From NCBI GenBank assembly GCA_048941605.1, contig JBHLNL010000007.1:1-54953 (forward strand): 54,953 nucleotides of DNA. Direction: 5' to 3'. Of this stretch, positions 8,929 through 17,507 are shown piece after piece; position 1 is the stretch's first letter; each line of letters opens with the position of its first letter. This stretch comes from Loki-b32 sp048941605. GTDB taxonomy: Archaea > Asgardarchaeota > Lokiarchaeia > Sigyniarchaeales > SOKP01. The notes under the pieces are model-generated. The model was not told the origin of the DNA. It did no database searches and saw nothing but the letters and a program-made list of their open reading frames with translations. A program made the translations under genes and the position numbers.

Positions 8929-9510
8929 TTATTCCTCAATACGATCTTTCCAAGAGTCTGTTCTTGTTAAATTGTCATCTTGTATAGCTGAAGGTGCATA
9001 AAGTGAACCTCCTGCTCTTTGTCGAGTAGGTGAAACAATCTCCATGATTTCTCTGAAAGATTCTTGTGTTTTGCCCTTCTCTCCTATAAGTCTTTTTACC
9101 ACATATATTATTACAGAAAAATACAGTGAAAAAATTAAGTAAAGAGCTAGCCATCCACTGCCAAAAATTAGGATTGGAAAGGGGAGTAATCCACTATTAT
9201 AATCTATATAAATAAAACCTAAAACTACAAAAATACCTATAAAAATTGAGCATCTAAGACACAGAGGAACCAATTGTTTTTTCATCATCAATTTCATAAA
9301 TTGTGTTGATTCACGTTGCAATTGAGCCATTGATTGGTAATCTCCTAGAACTTGGGCATTCTTCATGCGTTCTCTAAGATTTATTGCTTTTTTTCTCATA
9401 TCTTTTAAGTTTTCCTTTTTAATTCCTAAGGCATAATTAAGAATCATGCCTAAGAGTATCATCCCTAAAGTTATAATAAGAATTTGTAATATTACTGCTA
9501 AATTTGACAT
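8929..9510 (-). CDS. DUF106 / EMC3-TMCO1 family membrane insertase-like protein
   Basis: A 193-aa protein matching the archaeal DUF106 group (PF01956) of the YidC/Oxa1/EMC3 insertase superfamily. One N-terminal hydrophobic helix (residues about 5-28) is followed by the family's cytosolic coiled coil with KAINLRERMKNAQ and QRESTQFMKLMMKKQ, then two further membrane helices. In Euryarchaeota the homologue is linked to membrane protein insertion near SecY; in eukaryotes the relatives EMC3, GET1 and TMCO1 act at the ER. The Ser/Thr-rich C-terminus (SPTRQRAGG) is extra. Confidence 0.8.
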   Translation of the reverse strand: MSNLAVILQILIITLGMILLGMILNYALGIKKENLKDMRKKAINLRERMKNAQVLGDYQSMAQLQRESTQFMKLMMKKQLVPLCLRCSIFIGIFVVLGFIYIDYNSGLLPFPILIFGSGWLALYLIFSLYFSVIIYVVKRLIGEKGKTQESFREIMEIVSPTRQRAGGSLYAPSAIQDDNLTRTDSWKDRIEE

Positions 9511-9627
9511 TATTCCATCACTATATTATGAAAATTATTTTTTTAATTAAATTTTTTGAATTGTCAATATTCTTGATGTATAATTTATATCAAGCTACAT
9601 AAATTTAAGATTGAGTAAAAACCTTTA

Positions 9628-10704
9628 TTACCTTAATTTACCTTCTAGAAAACCTTTTATATATTTAGCATAAACTGTCTTCCAGCGAGTGGGGATTGAG
9701 GAAGCTATTGCGCATCCAATTCTGCAGCCATTACAAAAATCATAACTGTCATTTTTCTTCATTATCTCTTTAACCTTTTTAGAGTAATATATATTTGAAA
9801 TTGGGTACTTCAAAGCATTAAAACTTATTAATGGATGAATTTTACAAGGATAATTGATATATCCATCATGACTTATAAATAAATAAGCTTCTGCAACATG
9901 ACAACGCAAAATGTTTTGGTTATATATAGGAAACCCACCAAAACCGCCTCTCTCAACTACTTCAACACTAATAGGATCAGTTAAAACATTATGATATTTT
10001 TTTCTTAATTCTCGAATTAAACCTGCCCAGATTGAGATATCTGGAATCATTTCTTGAATATCTTGGATCTGATACCTCCCATTAGAATAATCTCTTATAA
10101 TATCTTCACATGGATATAACTCTATAGAGCATCCTAAATTCTCAACTAATTGGCAAATATCATCTAATAAGTGAATATTATCTTTCATAACTACCGTACT
10201 AATGATAGGTTTAATATCGAACTTATTAGCTAGTTTAATAGATTCGATTACTCTATCAAATACTTTAATTCCTCTCATTTTATCATGTAATTTTGCTGTC
10301 GGATAGTCCAGTGAAAGTAATACATAATCCAAACCTTCAATTTTTTGTTCTTTAAATAATTTAGGCAATAAAAATCCGTTAGAAGCTATACCATTCATAA
10401 AATCATGAATTACACCAGTGTAATATATTAATTCTGGTAAATCTTTTCTTAGAGTTGGTTCCCCACCTGTAAAAGAGAGTGAAAGGACACCTAAGTCTGC
10501 GACCTGATCAATTAATAATTTTATTTGTTCTGTGGTCATATCATTTCCTAAAATAGATTCAGGTAAAGAATGAATCGAACAGAATGGACACTTCCCATTA
10601 CAGCGAAGAGTTAATTCTATCTGAGCAGAATAGGGAATCTTACTACTAGTAAAATTGTTTAAAATAAAATTTTTTATATATTGAATCCATTTTTTAACTC
10701 TCAT
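9628..10704 (-). CDS. radical SAM protein with C-terminal Fe-S (SPASM-like) cysteines
   Basis: A 358-aa radical SAM enzyme. The SAM-cluster motif is CNGKCPFC near residue 35, followed by the SAM-binding GGEP in SFTGGEPTLRKDLPEL. The C-terminal 80 residues contain RCHVAEAY, YINYPCKIHP and CNGCRIGC, an arrangement like SPASM/Twitch auxiliary-cluster regions. Enzymes of this type modify peptides or small molecules; no precursor peptide or partner enzyme is obvious nearby, so the substrate is unknown. It is monocistronic, with an AT-rich gap on both sides. Confidence 0.8.
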   Translation of the reverse strand: MRVKKWIQYIKNFILNNFTSSKIPYSAQIELTLRCNGKCPFCSIHSLPESILGNDMTTEQIKLLIDQVADLGVLSLSFTGGEPTLRKDLPELIYYTGVIHDFMNGIASNGFLLPKLFKEQKIEGLDYVLLSLDYPTAKLHDKMRGIKVFDRVIESIKLANKFDIKPIISTVVMKDNIHLLDDICQLVENLGCSIELYPCEDIIRDYSNGRYQIQDIQEMIPDISIWAGLIRELRKKYHNVLTDPISVEVVERGGFGGFPIYNQNILRCHVAEAYLFISHDGYINYPCKIHPLISFNALKYPISNIYYSKKVKEIMKKNDSYDFCNGCRIGCAIASSIPTRWKTVYAKYIKGFLEGKLR

Positions 10705-10866
10705 TTGAGGAATTTATTTCTACACCGCATTTCCCTTATTAAATTTCTAATTAAGAATTTAAAGAAGTTTATTATTAAAAATCTAACTTATAGAATTAAT
10801 AACATAATCATAAAGATATCTACTTTGCAGAATTACAAAAAAAATAAAAAAATATAATTCTTACGT

Positions 10867-11211
10867 CTAATATTCATACCCACACTGTTTACAGACGTAT
10901 TTTTTTGCATATATCTTTACTCCACCCATTTGATGCAAAACTTGGCTTTTATCTTCATGTGTGGCAAATGTGGTACTTCCACACTCTGGGCAAATTCTGC
11001 GACCCTCGACTGGAGGTTTCTCTTCTAATCGTGCTTCTTCCTTTTGCTTGTCGACTATAGCAGAAGGTTTCACTGTTGTAATAGCGGGAGTAGAAGGTGC
11101 TGATGCCACTGGAGTTGAACTTACAGATATAGGTTCAGCTTTCATTAATTTATCAAGTTTAAGGTTAATGTCTTCAAGTAGTTTTAATACTTTTTGTTCA
11201 AATTCTGACAA
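10867..11211 (-). CDS. small coiled-coil / zinc-ribbon protein
   Basis: A 114-aa protein. Residues 1-25 form a short amphipathic helix, residues 30-65 are a low-complexity Ser/Ala/Pro/Val linker, and residues 70-114 are a zinc ribbon (EGRRICPECGS ... KKYVCKQCGYEY). The ribbon is visibly related to the one at the end of the gelsolin protein at 5863-6870: both share EGRR-CPEC, a central H-E-x-DKS and KKY-C-QCG-E. This suggests a mobile module that recruits the two proteins to the same partner. No catalytic domain. Confidence 0.75.
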   Translation of the reverse strand: MSEFEQKVLKLLEDINLKLDKLMKAEPISVSSTPVASAPSTPAITTVKPSAIVDKQKEEARLEEKPPVEGRRICPECGSTTFATHEDKSQVLHQMGGVKIYAKKYVCKQCGYEY

Positions 11212-11602
11212 TATAGTTCTCCTCTTAAAAATTATTTTTCAAATTTAATCTATTTTTTTAAAGAATTAATCTAAGTTTGATTTTATATACTTTGGTAAAA
11301 TGAAAAATCCTCAATCTTAATTGGAATAAATTGTTCGGATGAAGCATTGTAGAATGGTACTTATTTATCTTAATGCTTGAAATAATTGTTTTTGCAACAA
11401 TAATCTCCAATTTAAAGCTATTCATTAAAAAAAATAGAGGAATTATTTTGGTTAATGATTTCAATAATAATTTAAAAATTAGTTTGATTATCCTCTTGAT
11501 TTATAATATTCATTAATGAATTTAATTCATTAGAATAATTTAATTACCTATTATTATATTTATATTCATTTAAAAATGAAATAATTTGAATGTGGGTTTT
11601 AG
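11212..11602. other. 391-base gap, no supported gene
   Basis: AT-rich stretch between the divergent zinc-ribbon and glycosyltransferase/flavin-reductase genes. Short open frames here have no codon bias or family features and I do not call them. It must contain both divergent promoters. No inverted repeat or RNA gene is recognised. Confidence 0.4.
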
Positions 11603-13084
11603 ATGAAAAAACTGATTTTTGCTTATGTTTCTGATTGCTCAGACCCAAAAGATTTACTCCTAGCAGCAAGTATTCGTAAATTTGGAGGATCTTTATCAGG
11701 TTATCCAATTTGGGTTTTAATTCCAAAAAGGGAAGAAAGTGTTGTTAACGAGATAAAAAATTTATTTTTATTGCTGAATGTTGACCTCATTCCTTTTTCA
11801 ACTGAGGATGAGTCAAAATTCCCTTTTATTACCTATGTCCTTGCTGCCGCAAATGCTGAAGCATTAGCAAAAGAAAAAACAAAACTTCTTGCATGGCTTG
11901 GTTCAAATACAATTATTTTTAATGAACCAAAACACTTTCTTTTGGATAATGATAAGAATTTAGGTTATCGACCAGTTCATCATACTAATATTGGGTCATT
12001 TTATGATGAATCAATAGATCCATTTTGGGATCTAGTGTATCAAAAATGCAATATATCTAAAGAACAAATTTTTCCAATGAAAACACATGTTGACCATAAC
12101 AAGCTCCGCCCTTACTTTAATGCTGGTTGTTTGATCATTAGACCAGAGAACGGATTACTTCAATCATGGTGGAATACTTATAAAGAATTACATAATGAAA
12201 AGTGTATTAAAGATTATTACAATAAGAACTACATATATGCTATATTCATTCATCAAGTAATCTTATCAGGTGTAATACTCTCTACCATGGAAAGAAGTGA
12301 ACTTTTTGAACTGCCTTTTGATTATAATTATCCATTAAATCTATATTATAATTGTCCGTTTGTTTATCGGGCTAAAGATGTTAATAAATTAATTACAGTA
12401 CGTTATGAGGATTTAGGAGATCTTAAAAAGATTCCCATTCAAGATCCTTTGAAAAGTTGGCTAATAAGTCAAATAGATAACTTTTTCCTAAAAACATTAT
12501 CCTCTGTTGAGAAAGCTAAATTTGGAAAAGTACCTCTAATTTATCCTGTCCCGATTATTCTTGCAGGAGCACTTGTTAACAATAAACCTAATTTTGAGAC
12601 ATTAGGAGATGTTGGAATAATGGGCATTAATCCTCCACTTGTTTACATCTCATCAGGTCAAGATCATTATACAAATCAAGGAATTCTTGAACATGGAACC
12701 TTTAGTGTTAATTTTCCGACAACTCAACTTCTTGTAAAGACCGACTATTGCGGAATAGTATCTGGAAAAGATGAGGATAAATCACATCTATTTAATATTT
12801 TCTATGGTGACCTAAAAACGGCACCCATGATTCGAGAATGCCCTGTGAATTTAGAATGTAAAGTTGTTAAAGAATTCTCAATTCAACATCGACAGATTTT
12901 TATTGGAGATGTTGTACAGGCTCATGTTAGTGAAAATTATGTAATCATTAGCGAAGAAGGCCAAAAAATTGCAGATATGGTAAAATTAGATCCAATTATC
13001 TATGCATTAGATAATCGTTATTATAAAATTGGTGAAATTATCGGAATGGGATATCAAGAAGGCAAGAAATTTAAACAGGATTAG
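11603..13084 (+). CDS. fusion of glycosyltransferase-like domain and flavin reductase-like domain
   Basis: A 493-aa two-part protein. Residues about 1-300 look like a nucleotide-diphospho-sugar transferase (GT-A) fold: LLAASIRKFGG, YPIWVLIP, the LLAWLGSNTIIF segment where a DxD would be expected, and FNAGCLIIRPENGLLQSWW, a pattern common in GT8-like enzymes. The metal-binding DxD is not evident (LGSNT), so it may be inactive or metal-independent. Residues about 310-493 match the FMN-binding split barrel of flavin reductases/flavoredoxins: MGINPPLVYISSG, GTFSVNFPT, DYCGIVSGK, CPVNLECKV and HRQIFIGDV. There is no stop or frameshift between the parts. I know no standard protein joining these domains. 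Confidence 0.7.
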   Translation: MKKLIFAYVSDCSDPKDLLLAASIRKFGGSLSGYPIWVLIPKREESVVNEIKNLFLLLNVDLIPFSTEDESKFPFITYVLAAANAEALAKEKTKLLAWLGSNTIIFNEPKHFLLDNDKNLGYRPVHHTNIGSFYDESIDPFWDLVYQKCNISKEQIFPMKTHVDHNKLRPYFNAGCLIIRPENGLLQSWWNTYKELHNEKCIKDYYNKNYIYAIFIHQVILSGVILSTMERSELFELPFDYNYPLNLYYNCPFVYRAKDVNKLITVRYEDLGDLKKIPIQDPLKSWLISQIDNFFLKTLSSVEKAKFGKVPLIYPVPIILAGALVNNKPNFETLGDVGIMGINPPLVYISSGQDHYTNQGILEHGTFSVNFPTTQLLVKTDYCGIVSGKDEDKSHLFNIFYGDLKTAPMIRECPVNLECKVVKEFSIQHRQIFIGDVVQAHVSENYVIISEEGQKIADMVKLDPIIYALDNRYYKIGEIIGMGYQEGKKFKQD

Positions 13085-13149
13085 AACAAATTTGAAAATC
13101 TTATACAAATAACTTGTTCATAACCTTATAAACTCATAAGGTCATTTTT

Positions 13150-13545
13150 TTAATATTTAATTAAATCTCTGCTTGCTATAATATTTATATCAAGTCCCAG
13201 AACATTTGATACTAAAATATCTCCCATTTTTATAGGCGCTTTGCTTTTCATTTTTGCAATTTCTTTAAGAGCTTCTTCTAATCGTTCTTTTGGAATTGGT
13301 TTGTCTGATCTTACAGGGATTAAGGGTAAGAATCCATTTTCTACTTGTATGGTTGTGGTAAGAATTCTCTTTGGTGCGACGAATTCTTCTCTTGCATATT
13401 CCTCTCCCCTCTTACATGAATGACCTTCTATAATCAATTCACCATTTACATTTTCAACATGAACAAGGCAACCAGTAGGACAAATAATGCATCTTATATC
13501 CTTAAATCCTTCTGGTAGCTCATTTTCTTTGGTTTTCGTTGATAT
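13150..13545 (-). CDS. DUF1667 protein of a G3P dehydrogenase-type operon, non-canonical start
   Basis: DUF1667 (PF07892) family. Downstream of the first ordinary start (TTG at 13437) only 95 residues remain, but the same frame is open upstream and encodes the family's N-terminal cysteine motif, CIICPTGC, then GHSCKRGEEYA. No ATG, GTG or TTG exists upstream in this frame. A perfect Shine-Dalgarno AGGAGGTGAT (13560-13551) lies nine bases before an in-frame ATA at 13545, which would give MSTKTKENELPEGF and 131 aa. An ATG at 13552 is only two bases from the SD core and hits TGA after ten codons; reaching the DUF1667 frame from it needs a one-base shift near the A4 run at 13523-13526. So this is ATA initiation, a frameshift, or a base error. 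Family members accompany GlpA/GlpB-like dehydrogenases, as here. Confidence 0.75.
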   Translation of the reverse strand: MSTKTKENELPEGFKDIRCIICPTGCLVHVENVNGELIIEGHSCKRGEEYAREEFVAPKRILTTTIQVENGFLPLIPVRSDKPIPKERLEEALKEIAKMKSKAPIKMGDILVSNVLGLDINIIASRDLIKY

Positions 13546-13550
13546 TTCTC

Positions 13551-13560
13551 ATCACCTCCT
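13551..13560 (-). promoter_or_regulatory. perfect Shine-Dalgarno of the DUF1667 gene
   Basis: On the minus strand it reads AGGAGGTGAT, fully complementary to the usual 16S rRNA 3' end. It lies eight bases after the stop of the GlpB-like gene and nine bases before an in-frame ATA. It decides the start discussed for the DUF1667 gene. Confidence 0.75.
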
Positions 13561-13567
13561 CTTTGGA

Positions 13568-14866
13568 TCAGTCTTCCTCAATTAAAACCTCCGGTCGAGG
13601 GATCACCTCGATTTCCAAGGTTTTACATTCAGGATCTATTTGTTGCTCACTTAAATTTAATTTTATTTCAATCATTTCACTAGGAATAACATATCGCCTC
13701 TTTCGTCTATACACAATCTTATTTTTTTCATCTTTAAATTGAATTAAAAGTCTTCTATCTGGTCGTTTAACTCTAAAGGTAAAAATGATATCTTTAGATA
13801 AATCAGTTCTATTAATTAAATCGGGCTTTATATAATTAACATTTTCACCGGGTTTACAGACTATTTGGTCTTTTTTTTCACTCTTTTTTCCAAATCTTTC
13901 CTTAATGTATTCAACAGCATTTAAACCTGCGCGCTTTGCTTCTGCCGATACCAAATCAACTAAATCATGAACTTGTAAAACATTACCGCATGCAAATATA
14001 CCATCAATAGTAGTCTCTAAATTATTGTCAATAATGGGACCACCCATTAGTGAGATTTCTGCTCCTGCTTCTCTAGTTAATTCATTTTCAGGAATTAACC
14101 CAACTGATAATAATAGTGTATCACATTCAATAAATTTGTCAGATCCTATAACCCTATCAAAATTTCTATCTACCTTTGATATTGTTACACCTTGAACTCT
14201 GTCCTTTCCATGGATCTTTGTTACTGTATAACTGGTAATTAAAGGAATTCCGTAATCTTCTAAACATTGTACTTCGTTTCTAATTAACCCACTTACGTAA
14301 GGTTGAATTTCGACAACAGCTTTTACTTGACATCCTTCCCAGGTTAAACGACGTGCCATAATCATACCAATATCGCCACTCCCTAAAATCACATACGTTC
14401 GACCAGGTAAATATCCTTCGATATTAACAAATCTTTGAGCTTGCCCAGCAGTGTATATTCCAGAAGGTCGAAATCCAGGAATATTAATTGCACCTCTTGT
14501 TCTTTCACGACATCCCATTGCAAGGATAATAGTTTTAGCTTGAATCTCGATTAGTCCTTCATCTTTGTTTACAGCATATAATTTTTTATCTGGAGTGAAT
14601 TCAATTACCATTGTGTCTAATTTAGAAGGAATTTTAAGTTCTTTTGCTTGATTAATAAACCTTTGCACATATTCAGGTCCAGTTAATTCTTCTTTAAATT
14701 CATGCAGACCAAATCCATTATGAATGCATTGGAGTGTGATTCCTCCTAATTCTTTATCCCTTTCTATAATTAAAACATCTAATTCAGCTTTTTTAACGAC
14801 AATAGCAGCAGCTAATCCAGCAGATCCCCCTCCTATCACAACAACATCTACTTCATATTTCTTCAT
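13568..14866 (-). CDS. NAD(P)/FAD-dependent oxidoreductase (GlpB-like partner)
   Basis: A 432-aa flavoprotein disulfide-reductase-type oxidoreductase. The N-terminal FAD-binding GGGSAGLAAAI follows the first strand; a second dinucleotide site GSGDIGMIMARR lies near residue 155; the FAD-closing motif GIFACGNVLQVHDLV is near 290. The last 90 residues form an extra domain. It begins in an ATGA overlap with the GlpA-like gene and is followed by DUF1667, the common three-gene arrangement found in many anaerobic bacteria. The complex probably oxidises glycerol 3-phosphate or a related substrate and passes electrons to a soluble or membrane carrier; the exact substrate is not proven by sequence. Confidence 0.82.
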   Translation of the reverse strand: MKKYEVDVVVIGGGSAGLAAAIVVKKAELDVLIIERDKELGGITLQCIHNGFGLHEFKEELTGPEYVQRFINQAKELKIPSKLDTMVIEFTPDKKLYAVNKDEGLIEIQAKTIILAMGCRERTRGAINIPGFRPSGIYTAGQAQRFVNIEGYLPGRTYVILGSGDIGMIMARRLTWEGCQVKAVVEIQPYVSGLIRNEVQCLEDYGIPLITSYTVTKIHGKDRVQGVTISKVDRNFDRVIGSDKFIECDTLLLSVGLIPENELTREAGAEISLMGGPIIDNNLETTIDGIFACGNVLQVHDLVDLVSAEAKRAGLNAVEYIKERFGKKSEKKDQIVCKPGENVNYIKPDLINRTDLSKDIIFTFRVKRPDRRLLIQFKDEKNKIVYRRKRRYVIPSEMIEIKLNLSEQQIDPECKTLEIEVIPRPEVLIEED

Positions 14867-16335
14867 TTTTCACTAATACCTCTTTTTTTGCTTTTCAACA
14901 TTAAATCTTTTGTTTTTCCCATCAAAAAATTAGTGTCTTCGCCCCTTTTTGTGATTTCTTCATATTTTTTATTCAACTCTCTTGAAAGGATTTCAATGAC
15001 ACGAGGACGACAAAATCCTCCTTGACATCTACCCATCCCAGGTCTGCATCGAAATTTAATTCCATCTACAGTATTAGCTCCAACTGGTGCATGAATAGCA
15101 TTAATAATTTCCTTTTCAGGAATAGTTTCACAACGACATATAATTCTCCCCCAAGCAGGGTCTTCTTGAATCTTTTTGTCAAGTTGTTCTTTAGTAAAGT
15201 CGTTAAATCTTTCAGGTTTAGGTCTAATTGGATTATAATCTTCTTTAACTTTTAATTCTACGCCTAACAGTTCAAGAAATTCAACAACCTTCTCTGCAAT
15301 TGCGAATGTTGCTGATAAACCAGGAGATAAAATGCCCGCTACATTAATAAAGCCATACACATCTGTATTATCAATTATAAAATCATAAGTGTCTGGAACT
15401 GCTCTTAATCCAGCAAAATTTCTAATTGAGCTTCTTACAGGAAGACCTGGAACTAATTTCATTCCTCCATCTAAAATTTCTTTTAAGCCAGCAGTTGTTG
15501 TTGAAATATCCTCACTATCAGTTATATTTTGAGCATTAGGTCCTACAAAAGTGTTTCCATGTAATGTAGGACAAACTAATATTCCTTTTGACACTTTTGT
15601 GGGAATTGGGAATAGGATCTTATTCAATTGAATAGCATTTCTATCAAAGAGAATATATTCTCCCTTTCTTGGCATAATGCTAAAATAATCTAAGCCCAAC
15701 ATTTTAGAAATTTTTGCTGCATATAAACCAGCTGCATTAATAAGATTTCGACCCTGAAATTCACCTTGATATGTTCTTACAGTGAAAATATAATCTTGAT
15801 GTTTAATTTTCACAACTTCATGATTTCTGAAAAATTTCACCCCATTCATAACTGCATTTTCTGCTAAAGCAAATGTTAGTTCATAAGGGCTAGCGAGTCC
15901 TGCAGAAGGTGCATATAAGACGCCCACAACCTCATCAGTTAAATGTGGTTCCATTTTTTTTATCTGTTTCTTATCTAATATTACTTCTAAATCAGGAACG
16001 CCATCTTCAATGCCTTTTTTTCGTTCTTCTTCTAATTGTTTTATTTGATTATCCTCTAAAGCTACAACAAACGAACCAATTCTTTTGAAGGGAAAATTCA
16101 ATTCTTTTGCTGCTTGGGTATATAATTTATTTCCTTTAATACATAAATATCGCTTAATATATTCTCTAGAAGAAGCATACCCAGCATGTATTACTCCAGA
16201 ATTAGCCTTTGTAGCCCCAGAAGCAACTTCTGCTTCCTTTTCTAGTAAACAAATCTCTAAGTTATATTTTGAAAGCATACGAGCTATAGAACAACCAGTA
16301 ACTCCGCCTCCAATTATTATGACATCGTAAATCAA
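14863..16335 (-). CDS. glpA: GlpA-like FAD-dependent glycerol-3-phosphate dehydrogenase with [2Fe-2S] domain
   Basis: A 490-aa protein. An N-terminal DAO-type FAD domain begins GGGVTGCSIARML, with the substrate-pocket block GATKANSGVIHAGY and the C-terminal FAD contact GFINVAGILSPGLSAT. Residues about 400-460 form a BFD-like [2Fe-2S] region with CRC, then FRCRPGMGRCQGGFC. This matches the anaerobic GlpA-type dehydrogenase that converts sn-glycerol 3-phosphate to dihydroxyacetone phosphate, though related enzymes act on other 2-hydroxy acids. The start is a TTG at 16335; no ATG is available near it. The gene heads a translationally coupled operon with the GlpB-like and DUF1667 genes. No glycerol kinase is in the window. 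Confidence 0.82.
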   Translation of the reverse strand: MIYDVIIIGGGVTGCSIARMLSKYNLEICLLEKEAEVASGATKANSGVIHAGYASSREYIKRYLCIKGNKLYTQAAKELNFPFKRIGSFVVALEDNQIKQLEEERKKGIEDGVPDLEVILDKKQIKKMEPHLTDEVVGVLYAPSAGLASPYELTFALAENAVMNGVKFFRNHEVVKIKHQDYIFTVRTYQGEFQGRNLINAAGLYAAKISKMLGLDYFSIMPRKGEYILFDRNAIQLNKILFPIPTKVSKGILVCPTLHGNTFVGPNAQNITDSEDISTTTAGLKEILDGGMKLVPGLPVRSSIRNFAGLRAVPDTYDFIIDNTDVYGFINVAGILSPGLSATFAIAEKVVEFLELLGVELKVKEDYNPIRPKPERFNDFTKEQLDKKIQEDPAWGRIICRCETIPEKEIINAIHAPVGANTVDGIKFRCRPGMGRCQGGFCRPRVIEILSRELNKKYEEITKRGEDTNFLMGKTKDLMLKSKKRGISEK

Positions 16336-16500
16336 TTATAGACAAACCCTTTAAATAATATTTTGGTTTAAAAATCTAAAATGGATATTAGAATCTAATC
16401 TTAACAAATATATATACCTTTTAAATTTATTAAAGAGAAGAATAGATTTTTAGAATCAAATTTACAAAATTGATTGTGTAGTTTTATTACACCTTTTAAT

Positions 16501-16824
16501 CTAAAAAATAGCGATTAATATAAACCAGATAAGATTAAATACAATCGCAAGAAGAATTAAAATCTTTGTTACGGGATTAAACATTGTATTCTTTATTCCT
16601 TTTGCCATCTTTGACTTTAACTCATTCTCAATGAGATTTTCAATCGCATTATTACTTGGGCTTGCTTCCTTTTTCATATGAATAGATCCCAGAAATCGAG
16701 GATTTACTAAACTTTTAATAATATTACCTAAATTATTTGAATAAAGTTGACTTTTCTTATTAATAACCGGAAGTTCCTTAAATTCTGTCTCATCTTTAGA
16801 TTCCTTATTTACTGGTTGCTTCAT
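16501..16824 (-). CDS. small tail-anchored protein of unknown function
   Basis: About 107 aa from the ATG at 16824; an in-frame TTG at 16842 adds six residues. The N-terminal 85 residues are polar and mixed charge, and the last 20 are one hydrophobic helix ending at the C-terminus (KILILLAIVFNLIWFILIAIF). There is no signal peptide, so the topology is tail-anchored with a cytosolic body. No family recognised. It lies 118 bases downstream of the longin-like gene on the same strand and could be its membrane partner, which is inference from position. Confidence 0.55.
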   Translation of the reverse strand: MKQPVNKESKDETEFKELPVINKKSQLYSNNLGNIIKSLVNPRFLGSIHMKKEASPSNNAIENLIENELKSKMAKGIKNTMFNPVTKILILLAIVFNLIWFILIAIF

Positions 16825-16959
16825 TCTTTTTTCCTTTGACAATTCACTAATTTTCTTTTCATTATTTAAAAATCAACATAATCTTAAATTTTTTTCGATT
16901 ATAGAACAAAAAAAGAATGTATCTTATAATTGATAAAATAATGATTTTATACATTAATA

Positions 16960-17346
16960 TTATAATTCTTCCAATGAATCTGCAATATGATTCTTAAATT
17001 CGGCAAATGTTTTTATATTCATTCCAACATTTTTTAAGATCTCTTCAGGATATATTTTAAAAAATTTTTTAGATATATTTCTTAACTCATTCAAGATTTT
17101 TTTAGCTTTTATTTCATTTGATGAATTTGCCACGAAAAGGAAATGATTATTCTTAATGATGGTAAAACGAATGCTACTCATCTCAAAATTAGAAATTCCC
17201 CCTTCAGTAAGGTTTTCAGCAAATGTATTCAAGGCACTCATTAACCCTCCAAAAACTTGTGGTCCTACTCTCGGATCAATTACTCGACTAAATACGGTTA
17301 AACCACTTTCAGTTAATATCCAAATATCTCTTACAACTTTTGCCAA
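16960..17346 (-). CDS. longin/roadblock-like small protein
   Basis: A 128-aa single-domain protein with the beta-beta-alpha-beta-beta-beta-alpha order of longin/roadblock folds: DIWILTESGLTVFSR (two strands), the helix VFGGLMSALNTFAEN, three strands through FEMSSIRFTIIKNNHFLFVA, and the helix NELRNISKKFFKIYP. Proteins starting 'LTESGLTVFSR' with a 'GGLMSAL..FAE' helix are frequent in Asgard archaea and are seen as longin-type subunits tied to small GTPases. No GTPase gene is in the window. The start is a TTG at 17346 with GAGG eight bases upstream; the frame is closed just beyond, so no longer version is possible. Confidence 0.7.
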   Translation of the reverse strand: MAKVVRDIWILTESGLTVFSRVIDPRVGPQVFGGLMSALNTFAENLTEGGISNFEMSSIRFTIIKNNHFLFVANSSNEIKAKKILNELRNISKKFFKIYPEEILKNVGMNIKTFAEFKNHIADSLEEL

Positions 17347-17507
17347 AATAAATTCCTCGTTTTAATAAAATTCTCATCAATAAGATTGTATTTTATTAGT
17401 ATTAAGATTATGATTTTAAAAAATCACGATTTTATTAAAAAAGAATAATATATAACTTAAGTTGATTATCAAAATATAATTAAATATCAACATAAAAATT
17501 TTGACAT

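Noticed and set aside
11258..11726. Two minus-strand open frames (68 and 60 codons) around the start of the glycosyltransferase/flavin-reductase gene
   Set aside because: Low-complexity composition from AT-rich DNA; one overlaps a well-supported gene on the other strand; no domain features.
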